A stretch of 64,000 bases of DNA, taken from the NCBI GenBank assembly GCA_944378105.1, contig CALWGC010000028.1, positions 1-64,000 of the forward strand, written 5' to 3'. Source of the DNA: an uncultured Clostridia bacterium. Its GTDB lineage: Bacteria; Bacillota; Clostridia; Lachnospirales; Anaerotignaceae. The notes beneath the pieces were generated by a model. It did no database searches. It worked only from the letters and a program-made list of their open reading frames with translations, and was not told where the DNA came from. Shown here piece after piece: positions 26,576 through 35,028 of this stretch. Every line of letters begins with the position of its first letter. Within the stretch, counting starts at the first letter, position 1. The position numbers and the translations under genes are program-made.

Positions 26576-26607
26576 AAAAACGCTCTTCGAACAGAATGAG
26601 CGTTTTT
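26576..26607 (+). terminator. Terminator of the spoIIIA operon
   Basis: AAAAACGCTC (26576-26585) pairs with GAGCGTTTTT (26598-26607), with a T run on the 3' side. Confidence 0.9.
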
Positions 26608-26686
26608 TTCTTTTGTTTTTTGTTAGATTTTTGAAAAAGAAAGTTCGATTTTGGTTGTTATACTAAAGAAAAAAGGAGGAATTGGG

Positions 26687-27505
26687 ATGCGGATCCAAAT
26701 GGGGCTTTGGTTGATTTTATTGTTTGTGGCGTTTGTACAAGTTTGGATTCTCTGTTCAAGGGGGAAACATCCAAAAGATACGCGGGGGTACCGGCGATGG
26801 CTGCTGCGGCGCAAAGGGAAGGCACTGTTCCGGCTGGTTTGCTGTGTGGGGCTTTGTGCCTTGGTGGCGGTGGGGCCAGAAGTGGCCAAAGGGGTGGGGG
26901 AGCGCATCCCCTTTGTGGAAAAAGCGGAGGCCTTTGTGGCCGAAAAAGTGGAGCCAAAGGCCAAGCAGCCGGACTGGCTTTGCTATTATAATCAAACGGA
27001 AGAGCCTTGGGGCAGCCAAACCTATGGCCCGGTGGATTTGATTGCCGATACCGGCTGTGGGCCAACGGTGCTGGCCATGGTGGTTTCTACACTGTCCGAA
27101 GAAGCGGTGACGCCAAAGGAGATGGCCGATTGGGCCTATGAAAACGGCTATTGCAGTATCGGTAGCGGCAGTTTCCATACCTTGATTGGAGAGGGGCTTT
27201 CTTCTTTTGGGTTTTCCAATCATGCTGCCCAGACGGAGGAGGAAGTGAAAGAAGCCCTCCAAAACCATCAACTGGTCATTGCCCTCATGGGCGAAGGCCA
27301 CTTCACCGGCAGCGGCCACTTTATTTTGCTTTGCGATATCGACGAAAAAGACACCGTTTTTGTGGCCGACTCCAACCACAAAGAAAATATGGAACAACGT
27401 TGGCCCTTGGAAATGATATTGGAAGAAGCAAAACCAAGCCCTGTTACCGGCAGCGCTTTTTGGATTGTAGAAACGCCGGTGGAACAAACGGAAAACGAAC
27501 CCTAA
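26687..27505 (+). CDS. C39-like cysteine protease, membrane-anchored
   Basis: 272 residues. One N-terminal membrane helix (about 5-25) and a second hydrophobic stretch near 50-65 precede a peptidase_C39_2-type domain. The catalytic Cys is in DTGCGPTVLAMV, the His in GSGHFILL and the Asp/Asn in VADSNHKE. The catalytic domain would be extracytoplasmic. AAAAGGAGGAATTGGG precedes the ATG, and TGTTATACT at 26656-26664 is an extended -10. It follows the spoIIIA terminator, so there is no firm link with sporulation. Substrate is unknown. Confidence 0.8.
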   Translation: MRIQMGLWLILLFVAFVQVWILCSRGKHPKDTRGYRRWLLRRKGKALFRLVCCVGLCALVAVGPEVAKGVGERIPFVEKAEAFVAEKVEPKAKQPDWLCYYNQTEEPWGSQTYGPVDLIADTGCGPTVLAMVVSTLSEEAVTPKEMADWAYENGYCSIGSGSFHTLIGEGLSSFGFSNHAAQTEEEVKEALQNHQLVIALMGEGHFTGSGHFILLCDIDEKDTVFVADSNHKENMEQRWPLEMILEEAKPSPVTGSAFWIVETPVEQTENEP

Positions 27506-27525
27506 TGGGTCAAGAGTAAAAAGAC

Positions 27526-27571
27526 AAAACTGGTTTTTTGTGCAAAAACATGCCAAAAAGCCAGTTTTTTT
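27526..27571 (+). terminator. Terminator of the C39-like protease gene
   Basis: AAAACTGG (27526-27533) pairs with CCAGTTTT (27561-27568) around an A/T-rich internal loop, followed by T residues. Confidence 0.65.
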
Positions 27572-27628
27572 GTCAGTTTGGGCACTTTTTTCTGCCGAGG
27601 GAATAGAAATTTTGAACAAAAATCCGTC

Positions 27629-27682
27629 TTGCAGAATGGGCGGTTTTTCGGTACACTACTTAAATAGTTGAGTAGTCAACTA
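27629..27682 (+). promoter_or_regulatory. Promoter and MarR-type operator
   Basis: TTGCAG (27629-27634), 17 nt and TACACT (27652-27657) form a promoter. Immediately downstream TAGTTGA (27665-27671) and TCAACTA (27676-27682) make an inverted repeat of the classic MarR-box form. ACTACT/AGTAGT (27655-27660/27671-27676) overlaps it. The site lies at the start of the marR-MATE pair, so autoregulation is likely. Confidence 0.65.
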
Positions 27683-27683
27683 A

Positions 27684-28169
27684 TTGGGGGGGGTGAAAGA
27701 ACTGTTACAATACTTTTTGGAGACATCCATCTTATACCGCATGATTCGGCGTTATTATGACGATGCCTTGGCCGGGGAGCCGGTGGGGACGGGACAGCTG
27801 GTTTTTTTGATGTATATTGCAAAACTGCCGGGGATTTGTCCCCAGGAGTTGGCAAAGATTGGCTGTTTTGACCGGGCCACCGTGACAAAGGCCCTGAAGA
27901 AATTGATTCAAGAAGGGTATTTGCGCTGTGAAGTAGACGAAAAAGACAGGCGCAGTTACCATTTATATTTGACGCCAAAGGCAGAGCCTTTGGTGGAAAA
28001 ATGTACCCAGGTGCGGGATGGACTGTGCGAAAGACTGAAACAGCTTTGCAAGGAGGAAGAATTGGAAACGGCAAAACAGGTCAGCCATACCTTTGCGGCG
28101 GCCCTGGAACAATATCTTTCGGTGCAAAAAAAGCAACCACAGGAGAGGAGAGGAAAACAACATGAATGA
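27684..28169 (+). CDS. MarR-family transcriptional regulator
   Basis: A winged-helix regulator of 161 residues: QLVFLMYIAKLPGICPQELAKIGCFDRATVTKALKKL is the helix-turn-helix and YLRCEVDEKDRRSYHLYLTPKA is the wing with the family DxRR motif. TTG at 27684 is the furthest start; GTG 27693 is also possible, and the run of G residues makes the choice uncertain. It overlaps the following MATE gene by 8 bp and probably represses the pair until a ligand or exported compound binds. Confidence 0.9.
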   Translation: MGGVKELLQYFLETSILYRMIRRYYDDALAGEPVGTGQLVFLMYIAKLPGICPQELAKIGCFDRATVTKALKKLIQEGYLRCEVDEKDRRSYHLYLTPKAEPLVEKCTQVRDGLCERLKQLCKEEELETAKQVSHTFAAALEQYLSVQKKQPQERRGKQHE

Positions 28170-29580
28170 AACAAAGCGTTTGGAGCAGGAAAATCCTTTG
28201 GGGACCAAACCGGTGGGGAGTTTATTGTTGGAGTTTTCGGTGCCGGCCATTTTGGCGGTGCTGGTCAATGCCATTTATAATGTGGTGGACCAAATTTTCA
28301 TTGGCCAAGGGGTGGGCTATTTAGGAAATGCCGCCACCACCATCACTTTTCCCATCATTACTATTTTGATGGCCTTTGGTACCATGCTTGGCTCCGGTGG
28401 CAGTGCCTATGCCGCCATCCGCTTGGGAGAAGGAAAAAAAGAAGAGGCAGAGCGGGCGTTAAACGCCACGTTTGTGCTGGCGGTATTTTTTGGTATTTTG
28501 TTGGCCGTGCTGGCCTTGCTCTTTTTGGAGCCTTTGCTTTGGTTTTTTGGCGCAACAGAACGATCCATCGGTTATGCCAGAGATTATGCTTCGATCATTT
28601 TGATTGGTACTCCCTTTAGTTTGATTGGCCCGGCCCTTTCCAGTTTGGCCAGAACCGACGGCAAACCACGGCTTTCCATGTATGGCGTATTGATTGGGGC
28701 GGTGTTAAATACCATTTTGGACCCTATTTATATTTTCGTATTCCATTGGGGTGTCAAAGGTGCAGCCTTGGCCACCATCACCTCCCAGTTGATTTCGGCG
28801 GTGGTTTTGGCCGGTTATTTCTTTCGTTATGGGAAAAACATGCGTTTAAAGGCGTCTTGCATGAAGCCAGACGGAAAAGTTTATCGCTTTATTTTCACGC
28901 TGGGCCTTTCTTCTGGTATCACCCAGGGGGTTTCTTGCGTGATGCAAATTGTCATGAACAATTCTTTGGTGTATTATGGCGATCAGTCGACGGTGGGCGG
29001 CGATGTGGCGTTAAGTGCCATGGGGATTGTCATGAAGATGGCCTTAATCCTTGTTTCGGTTTGCATTGGGATTTCCATTGGGTCCCAGGCGCTGGTGGGC
29101 TTTAACTATGGGGCCAGAAAGTTTGAACGAATCCAGCAGATTTATCGGATGTCGGTGATTGCAAGTACGTTGTCGGTGATTGTAGGGTGGCTGGTTTGTC
29201 AGTTGGCGCCAGAATATGTGTTGCAGCTGTTTGGTGGCGGCGATGCCCAATTTATGGCCTTTGGCGTCAAATCCATGCGGATCTTTTTGGGCGGTGTCTT
29301 TTGTGCCGGGTTCCAGATCATTTCCACCCAATATTTCCAGGCCACAGGGCAGCCATTGAAGGCATCTATTTTGTCCATGCTGCGGCAGCTGTTGTTGTTG
29401 GTGCCTATGATTTTGATTTTGCCTTTGTTCTTTGGGCTGGACGGCGTGCTGATTGCCGGGCCGGTGGCCGATGTGGGATCGGCTGTGATTGTGGCGCTGT
29501 TTATGGTGCCGGAATGGAAAAAATTGAAAGAGGCCGTGGAAGCACAAAAGGCCGGAAAAGAAGTGGCCCTGCGGATTTAA
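28162..29580 (+). CDS. MATE family efflux transporter
   Basis: 472 residues with 12 predicted helices; the two halves begin with PAILAVLVNAIYNVVDQIFIGQGVGYLG and GITQGVSCVMQIVMNNSLVYYG. GGAGAGGAGAGG precedes ATG 28162, which I prefer over the in-frame extension inside marR. The overlap with marR implies coordinated drug- or metabolite-inducible export. Confidence 0.93.
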   Translation: MNETKRLEQENPLGTKPVGSLLLEFSVPAILAVLVNAIYNVVDQIFIGQGVGYLGNAATTITFPIITILMAFGTMLGSGGSAYAAIRLGEGKKEEAERALNATFVLAVFFGILLAVLALLFLEPLLWFFGATERSIGYARDYASIILIGTPFSLIGPALSSLARTDGKPRLSMYGVLIGAVLNTILDPIYIFVFHWGVKGAALATITSQLISAVVLAGYFFRYGKNMRLKASCMKPDGKVYRFIFTLGLSSGITQGVSCVMQIVMNNSLVYYGDQSTVGGDVALSAMGIVMKMALILVSVCIGISIGSQALVGFNYGARKFERIQQIYRMSVIASTLSVIVGWLVCQLAPEYVLQLFGGGDAQFMAFGVKSMRIFLGGVFCAGFQIISTQYFQATGQPLKASILSMLRQLLLLVPMILILPLFFGLDGVLIAGPVADVGSAVIVALFMVPEWKKLKEAVEAQKAGKEVALRI

Positions 29581-29607
29581 GGGTCGTTTTCCAAGCATTT
29601 GCTTGTC

Positions 29608-29650
29608 TGGTTTTCTCCCAAAAAAGGCGCATTTTTTTGGGAGAAAACCA
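29608..29650. terminator. Long perfect hairpin downstream of the MATE gene
   Basis: An 18-bp perfect stem (29608-29625 with 29633-29650) and a 7-nt loop follow the MATE stop. No T run follows the stem, but its 3' arm begins with T residues. Probable termination or mRNA-stability structure. Confidence 0.55.
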
Positions 29651-29685
29651 AAAGAAAAAAAGATTGAAAAAATTTGAAAAAAGTG

Positions 29686-29714
29686 TTGACATTTTGATAG
29701 GGGCACGGTATAAT
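29686..29714 (+). promoter_or_regulatory. Consensus sigma-A promoter of tRNA-Thr
   Basis: TTGACA at 29686-29691, exactly 17 nt, TATAAT at 29709-29714. Both hexamers are perfect. The tRNA begins about 50 nt downstream. Confidence 0.9.
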
Positions 29715-29766
29715 AATTTTCGTTGGTGAGCAAAACCAACAAAAACAAAACAAAAAACTTGTTCAT

Positions 29767-29839
29767 GCTGTTGTAGCTCAGTAGGTAGAGCACCGCATTG
29801 GTAGTGCGGAGGTCACGGGTCCGAATCCCGTCAACAGCT
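29767..29839 (+). tRNA. tRNA-Thr (anticodon GGT)
   Basis: Acceptor stem GCTGTTG/CAACAGC (29767-29773 with 29832-29838), D arm with AGCTCAGTAGGTAGAGC, anticodon stem CCGCA/TGCGG enclosing the loop TTGGTAG (anticodon GGT), and a T arm containing GGGTCCGAATCCC. The discriminator base is T and CCA is not encoded. It reads ACC and ACT threonine codons. Confidence 0.95.
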
Positions 29840-29852
29840 TCTTTTTTTTGCC

Positions 29853-29881
29853 AAAAAGCAGTCCAAAAGGGCTGCTTTTTT
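29853..29881 (+). terminator. Terminator of tRNA-Thr
   Basis: AAAAAGCAGTCC pairs with GGGCTGCTTTTT (one G-T pair) around AAAA, ending in T residues. Confidence 0.85.
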
Positions 29882-30036
29882 CATGCTAGGAAAAAGCAGT
29901 GGGTTTTGGGCGAAAAATATGGTATACTTTTGAACAGAAGGAGATGGGGGTGGAAATGTAAGATTTTTGTAAGAGAACCATCGGTTTTTTTGTAATGCCC
30001 CTTTGATATGATACCATCAGAAAGGTGGAGGAAGAG

Positions 30037-30729
30037 ATGACGTATACCATTTTAGTCTGCGATGACGACAAAGCCATTGTGGACGCCATTGAGATTTATT
30101 TGCGGCAGGAACAATACCAAGTGTTGAAAGCCTATGATGGGATGGAAGCGCTGAAATTGTTGGAGGAGAACGAAGTACATCTGATTTTGATGGACGTGAT
30201 GATGCCAAAGCTGGACGGGCTGAAGGCCACCATCAAAATCCGGGAAAAGCGCAATATCCCCATCATCATGCTATCGGCCAAAAGCGAAGACATGGACAAA
30301 ATTTTGGGCCTTAACTTTGGCGCCGACGATTATATCACAAAGCCCTTTAATCCGTTGGAATTGATGGCCAGGGTGAAGTCCCAGCTGCGCCGTTTTACCA
30401 GCCTTGGCAGCATGGCCGAGCAGGCCAATGTCATCAAGATTGGGGATTTGGAGCTGGACAAGGATGCCAAAGTGGTGCGTGTCAGTGGAGAGGCGGTGAA
30501 GCTGACGGCAACAGAATATGGTATTTTGCAGTTATTGATGGAAAATGCCGGCAAAGTATTTTCCATTGACGAGATTTATGAAAAGGTGTGGAACGAACTG
30601 TCCTTTGCACCAGAAAATACCGTTTCTGTCCATATCAGAAGAATTCGGGAAAAAATTGAAATCAATCCAAAAGAGCCCAGATATTTAAAGGTGGTGTGGG
30701 GCATTGGATACAAAATTGAAAAAAACTAG
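30037..30729 (+). CDS. OmpR-family response regulator
   Basis: 230 residues. The receiver domain has the acidic pair CDDDK, the phospho-acceptor Asp54 in LILMDVMMPKLDG, and Lys in ITKPFNPLELMAR. The C-terminal winged-helix domain ends in NTVSVHIRRIREKIE...YLKVVWGIGYKIEK. A GTG at 30025 is in frame, but GGTGGAGGAAGAG is the binding site for ATG 30037. An extended -10 (TGGTATACT, ending 29928) lies about 110 nt upstream. It overlaps the kinase gene by 26 bp. Confidence 0.95.
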   Translation: MTYTILVCDDDKAIVDAIEIYLRQEQYQVLKAYDGMEALKLLEENEVHLILMDVMMPKLDGLKATIKIREKRNIPIIMLSAKSEDMDKILGLNFGADDYITKPFNPLELMARVKSQLRRFTSLGSMAEQANVIKIGDLELDKDAKVVRVSGEAVKLTATEYGILQLLMENAGKVFSIDEIYEKVWNELSFAPENTVSVHIRRIREKIEINPKEPRYLKVVWGIGYKIEKN

Positions 30730-33100
30730 GGCTTTTTCCAAAACCAGCAAGTTGGTGATGATTGGCCTTTGTTTGTTTGCGGCCATTTTGTTTTATATCA
30801 GCCTGGCAGGCATTTTTTGGAGCACAGACGGGCTGCAAAACAGCTATGTGTTCATCGGCGGTTCCTCGGCCAAATATACCAATACCATTGGCTTTGCCGA
30901 CGAGTTTGAACAGCTGTTGGAAGACGCCATTCGGGTGGATTTGCAGTATAAAAGCGAAGGCAACATCCGAGAAGGCGGGGCCGTGGACGAAGAAGAACTT
31001 CTGGAGGAGTTTAAAGCCTATTATAATGTAAGAGATGGTGTCATTACCTCCAATACCGTCATTGAAGAGGATGACACGGTCAGCATCATTTCTCCCGATG
31101 CCATACCGGAAGATATGATGGAAAATTATTACGAATATGCAGATTTGGTCAGCACCAAATTAAAAAGCTATCGGAATCTTTATATCCAAGACCAGTTGGA
31201 TGATTTTAACCGGGCCAAAAAAGAATTGGAAAGCTATACCAACTTTTTATACTGCATTGAAAACCAAAACGGTATGGTGGTGGCCGGTAACAGCTCCATG
31301 GACGATATTTTGCAATTAAAGCAATATATCATTTTAAATGGAGACTTTCTTTCCAACAAAATGGATGTGTATATCGATTATACCAACCAGATTGTTTCAG
31401 AAGGCGGCTATACGGTGTATGCCGGTGTGCCCAATGTGTTGCGCCCCGGGGACCATATTTATGAAATGCAGGAAGAAGCAGGAAGAAAACAAGATGCCTT
31501 TGCAGTGTTTCTTGTCAGCAGTTGCGTGACATTTTTGCTGTTGGTGGCTTCCAATTTATATTTGATGCGGGTGGCCGGACAGGAATATAGCGGAAGTGCG
31601 GTGGAGCTGCGCTTTACGGACCGGTTTTACAATGATGTGCGATTGATTGGCCTTGCCATTTGGTTTTTCCTATCGGTGATTTTGGCCAATTTTATGGTGA
31701 AAAACATTTTGTACGATGATTTTGGCCAGCTATGGCTTTATGGCTGGACGGTGACGTTGGGCATTTTGTTTTTGATCAATGTGGTGGTGGTGATGGATGC
31801 CCTTTGCTCCTTCTCGCGCCAGATGAAAAATCATTCGGTGCTTTATAACACATTGATTGCTACCATTTTACGGAAACTGGTGGAAATTTTAAATGGCCGC
31901 AGTTTTTCTGGCATGGCGATGGTGTTGTTTTTCATGTATACGGTCATGTGTGTGCTGTCGGCCTATACGGTGGTGCTGCTGGTTCCGGTGGTACTGATTT
32001 CTGCTGTGGTTTTAAAGCGAAATTTGGATTCGCTGACCAAGATTATGAAAACAGCAAAACAGGCCTCCAAGGGCAATTATATCAACATGGACGTCAAAAA
32101 CATCACTGGCACCTTTGCCACCTTTGCCATGGATGTTAATAACATTCAAAACGGGCTGAAAACGGCCGTAGATGAAGCAGTGCGCGGGGAAAAAATGAAA
32201 ACAGAGCTGATTACAAACGTCAGCCATGATTTAAAAACGCCACTGACTTCCATCATTTCCTATGTGGGACTGTTACAGCGGGAAGAATTGCATAATCCCC
32301 AGGCGGAGCAATATGTAAACGTCATTCAGGAAAAAAGCCAACGGTTGAAGCAGTTGATTGAAGACTTGATTGAAGCCAGCAAAGTATCCAGCGGCAATTT
32401 GGCCGTGGAAAAAACGAAGATCAATTTAAAAGAGCTGGCTATCCAAGCCTGTGCCGAGTTTGAAGAGCGGGCCAGAGAGGCCCAGTTGGAGTTTCGGGTG
32501 GTCACCCGCGGCGAAGTGATGATTGATGCCGATGGACGGCACATGTGGCGGATTTTTGATAATCTGTTGTCCAATGTCATGAAATACGCCATGCCCCATT
32601 CCAGGGTTTATTTGAACATTTATAAGGAAAAAGGGCAAGGGGTATTGGTGATGCGAAACATCAGCCAGGATGAAATTACGGTCAATGTGGAAAACTTGGC
32701 AGAGCGGTTTGTCCGTAACGACAGCGCCAGAACCACAGAAGGCAGCGGCCTTGGGCTTTCCATTGCCAAAAGCTTGGCGGTGCTACAAGGCGGACAGCTG
32801 GAGCTGGCGGTGGAAGGCGATCTGTTTAAAGTGACCGTCCGCATGCCTCTTTACCGAGAAGGAGATGCACCCCAGGAGATTGTGGCAGATCCACCGGTGG
32901 AGACGAAAGAAGAAAAGCGGAATCATCGGTTTTTGAAGCAAAAGGAATGGCTGCAAGAGCGGGCTATGGAGCGAAAAGAAAAGAAAGTCGTCAAAGATAT
33001 GCTGAAAAAACAAAAAAAGCGCCACGCCCTCTATCAGGCCCAACAAAAAGGGGCCCAAAGTGAGCTAGAGGATGCGCCAAAAACAGAGACGAAAGAATAA
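30704..33100 (+). CDS. Membrane sensor histidine kinase
   Basis: 798 residues. An N-terminal helix (about 17-38) and a large extracytoplasmic sensor region (about 40-265) are followed by a cluster of membrane helices up to about residue 440. HisKA comes next (NVSHDLKTPLTSIISYVGLLQ, His about 507), then HATPase_c with the N box FDNLLSNVMKYA and G box GSGLGLSIAKSL. A Lys-rich tail ends the protein. The start is TTG, overlapping the regulator, with GGTGGTG upstream. The kinase should phosphorylate the adjacent OmpR-type regulator. The signal is unknown. Confidence 0.93.
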   Translation: MDTKLKKTRAFSKTSKLVMIGLCLFAAILFYISLAGIFWSTDGLQNSYVFIGGSSAKYTNTIGFADEFEQLLEDAIRVDLQYKSEGNIREGGAVDEEELLEEFKAYYNVRDGVITSNTVIEEDDTVSIISPDAIPEDMMENYYEYADLVSTKLKSYRNLYIQDQLDDFNRAKKELESYTNFLYCIENQNGMVVAGNSSMDDILQLKQYIILNGDFLSNKMDVYIDYTNQIVSEGGYTVYAGVPNVLRPGDHIYEMQEEAGRKQDAFAVFLVSSCVTFLLLVASNLYLMRVAGQEYSGSAVELRFTDRFYNDVRLIGLAIWFFLSVILANFMVKNILYDDFGQLWLYGWTVTLGILFLINVVVVMDALCSFSRQMKNHSVLYNTLIATILRKLVEILNGRSFSGMAMVLFFMYTVMCVLSAYTVVLLVPVVLISAVVLKRNLDSLTKIMKTAKQASKGNYINMDVKNITGTFATFAMDVNNIQNGLKTAVDEAVRGEKMKTELITNVSHDLKTPLTSIISYVGLLQREELHNPQAEQYVNVIQEKSQRLKQLIEDLIEASKVSSGNLAVEKTKINLKELAIQACAEFEERAREAQLEFRVVTRGEVMIDADGRHMWRIFDNLLSNVMKYAMPHSRVYLNIYKEKGQGVLVMRNISQDEITVNVENLAERFVRNDSARTTEGSGLGLSIAKSLAVLQGGQLELAVEGDLFKVTVRMPLYREGDAPQEIVADPPVETKEEKRNHRFLKQKEWLQERAMERKEKKVVKDMLKKQKKRHALYQAQQKGAQSELEDAPKTETKE

Positions 33101-33110
33101 AACATAAAGA

Positions 33111-33151
33111 AAGCCGTGTTCTTTTTGAAGCAAAAGAGCACGGCTTTTTTT
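33111..33151 (+). terminator. Terminator of the two-component system
   Basis: AAGCCGTGTTCTTTT pairs with AAAAGAGCACGGCTT (one G-T pair) and a run of T residues follows. Confidence 0.9.
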
Positions 33152-33402
33152 GTGGCTAGAAAGGGGATAAAAGGAGAAAAAAAGGAGCTTTTTAGACCGG
33201 TCAGAGGCAAAAAAAGCCCCTTTCTTTTGCTCCATAGGCAGTCTTTCATAACAGAAGAGAAAAAAAGCGATTCTTCTTTGTATTTTCAGCGAAAGAGGGT
33301 AGGTATTTTAGGAAAAGTCTCCAGCAAACAGACGAGAAAAACGGCCAAAAATCGGCACTTTCTGGCAGAGTGACAGACTATAGGAATTTATTGTTTCCCA
33401 TA

Positions 33403-33445
33403 TTGTTTTTGCCTAACCAACGTGATATAATCCAGAATATTCTGG
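33403..33445 (+). promoter_or_regulatory. Promoter and palindromic operator candidate for the MATE gene
   Basis: TTGTTT (33403-33408), 17 nt and TATAAT (33426-33431). The 14-bp perfect palindrome CCAGAATATTCTGG (33432-33445) follows the -10 directly, covering the start-site region. Its position suggests repression. Confidence 0.65.
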
Positions 33446-33479
33446 CAAATGAGATAAGAATTTCAGGAGGGATTGCGTT

Positions 33480-34865
33480 ATGTCGGAGCGTACAATGCAA
33501 GAAAATGGCATCATTCAAGGCGTAATTTGGAAACAGCTTTTGATTTTCTTTTTTCCGATTTTATTTGGTACTTTTTTTCAACAGCTATATAACACGGCCG
33601 ACACCGTGATTGTGGGGCGGTTTGTAGGCGCCAATGCTTTGGCGGCCGTTGGGGGCAGTGCGGCGGTACTGATTACGCTGCTGATTAGTTTATTTACAGG
33701 CATTGCATCTGGTTCTACGGTGATGGTGTCCCAATATTACGGGGCCGGAAAATTCCAGGATGTGGGCAAGGCCGTGCATACGTCGGTGTTGTTGGCCATT
33801 GTGGCTGGCGGCGGGATGATGATCCTTGGTCTGATTTTTGCCCCTTGGGCCCTGCGGGCCACGGGAACACCGGAAGAAATTTTTGGTGATACGTTGTTGT
33901 ATTTGCGGATTTACTTGCTGGGGTCCATCCCATCGTTTTTATACAATGTGGGTTCTGCCGTTTTGCGTGCGGTGGGGGACAACAAGCGGCCCTTATTGTT
34001 TTTGATTATTGCTTGTATGGTTAATATTGTGCTGGACTTGGTTTTGGTGGTTTGGCTTCATCTGGCGGTGCTGGGGGTGGCCATTGCCACGGTGCTTTCC
34101 CAGGTGGTCAGTGCGGTGCTTGTGATTGTGGCGCTACAAAACACAGACTTTTTCCCAAGTTTAAGCGTTAGCCAGTTGCGCTTTACACCGAATATTTTGC
34201 AGGGAATTTTGCTCATTGGGGTGCCGGCTGGGCTGCAATCGGATATGTATTCCATTGCTAATATCATCATGCAGGCCACCATCAACACCTTTGGCACCAG
34301 TACCATTGCGGCCTGGAGCGCTTATATCAAAGTGGAAAACTTCTTTTTCATGGTCATGAGTGCCTTTGGCATTGCCATTACCACCTTTGTGGGTCAAAAC
34401 TTTGGGGCCGGGAAGGTGGACCGGGTGAAAAAAAGTGTTTGGATTTGTTTGGCCATGTCCATGGCGACGACGGCCATCATCAGTTTGCTGTTCCATTTCT
34501 TTGGCCGCGGGCTTTTGAGTATGTTCACCACGGAAAGTGATGTGTTGGAAATTGGCTTACACATGCTGTCCTTGATTTCGCCGTTTTACTTTTGCTATGT
34601 GTGTATCGAGATTATGTCGGGGGCCATTCGTGGTACCGGTGAGGCCTTTCCGCCGATGATGATTACTTGCTGTGGTATTTGTGTACTGCGGATTGTGTGG
34701 ATTTTTGCGGTGATTCCGTTTTATCATTCCATGGACATGGTGGCCATCAGTTATCCCATCAGCTGGGGGATTACGTCGCTGATTTTTATTGTGTATTATC
34801 TGCGCGGAAAGTGGTTGAAAAAGCAAATGCATATCATGGGAATAGAGACAAAAAATGCAAATTAG
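33480..34865 (+). CDS. MATE family efflux transporter
   Basis: 461 residues, 12 predicted membrane helices. FFQQLYNTADTVIVGRFVGANALAAVGGS and KVENFFFMVMSAFGIAITTFVGQNFGAGKVDRVK are the paired half-starts typical of NorM/DinF-like proteins. This is the third MATE protein in the window. CAGGAGGGA precedes the ATG. It has its own promoter and no adjacent regulator gene. Confidence 0.94.
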   Translation: MSERTMQENGIIQGVIWKQLLIFFFPILFGTFFQQLYNTADTVIVGRFVGANALAAVGGSAAVLITLLISLFTGIASGSTVMVSQYYGAGKFQDVGKAVHTSVLLAIVAGGGMMILGLIFAPWALRATGTPEEIFGDTLLYLRIYLLGSIPSFLYNVGSAVLRAVGDNKRPLLFLIIACMVNIVLDLVLVVWLHLAVLGVAIATVLSQVVSAVLVIVALQNTDFFPSLSVSQLRFTPNILQGILLIGVPAGLQSDMYSIANIIMQATINTFGTSTIAAWSAYIKVENFFFMVMSAFGIAITTFVGQNFGAGKVDRVKKSVWICLAMSMATTAIISLLFHFFGRGLLSMFTTESDVLEIGLHMLSLISPFYFCYVCIEIMSGAIRGTGEAFPPMMITCCGICVLRIVWIFAVIPFYHSMDMVAISYPISWGITSLIFIVYYLRGKWLKKQMHIMGIETKNAN

Positions 34866-34873
34866 GTTTATAT

Positions 34874-35028
34874 AATTGTTAGCGGCAGAGATGAGGTAGG
34901 GGTTCCTACTTTTTGCGAGATAACAATTCGCTGGGGATTTTTGAAGGAAGTCATTACGGTTTGGAATGACTTACTGGACAAAATCCCCTTAATTTGGTAA
35001 AAAAAGGGGGGAAAATACCTCCTTTTTT
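34874..35028 (+). ncRNA. Structured RNA candidate with own terminator
   Basis: Four nested or consecutive stems are visible. P1 is AATTGTTA/TAACAATT (34874-34881 with 34921-34928). Inside it AGGTAGG/CCTACTT closes a 4-nt loop. P3 is GGGGATTTT/AAAATCCCC (34933-34941 with 34980-34988), holding AAGTCATT/AATGACTT (34948-34955 with 34965-34972). Finally an A-run/GG...CC/T-run hairpin at 35000-35028 resembles an intrinsic terminator. No gene starts within 600 bp, so it may be a stand-alone RNA. It could also be the 3' end of the MATE transcript. It matches no riboswitch class known to me. Confidence 0.45.

Larger units (their letters stand above)
33101..33479 (+). other. Intergenic region with terminator and MATE promoter
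   Basis: 379 bp. It contains the two-component terminator at 33111-33151, an A/T-rich filler in which no gene is credible, and the MATE promoter with a palindrome near its 3' end. Confidence 0.6.

Noticed and set aside
26756-27619. 287-codon minus-strand frame opposite the C39-like protease
   Set aside because: The plus-strand frame has an anchor, a ribosome binding site and a catalytic triad; the minus frame has none.
29608-29650. Insertion-sequence end near the tRNA gene
   Set aside because: The 18-bp hairpin is isolated, with no partner repeat or transposase, and the tRNA is intact; a transcription or stability structure is simpler.
33116-33373. 85-codon plus-strand frame after the histidine kinase
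   Set aside because: It begins inside the terminator stem and encodes a Lys-rich, motif-free product.
34874-34990. Lysine (L-box) or M-box riboswitch
   Set aside because: GAGATGAGGTAGG and TCCTA look superficially similar, but the other conserved junction sequences are missing and no lysine or magnesium gene follows.
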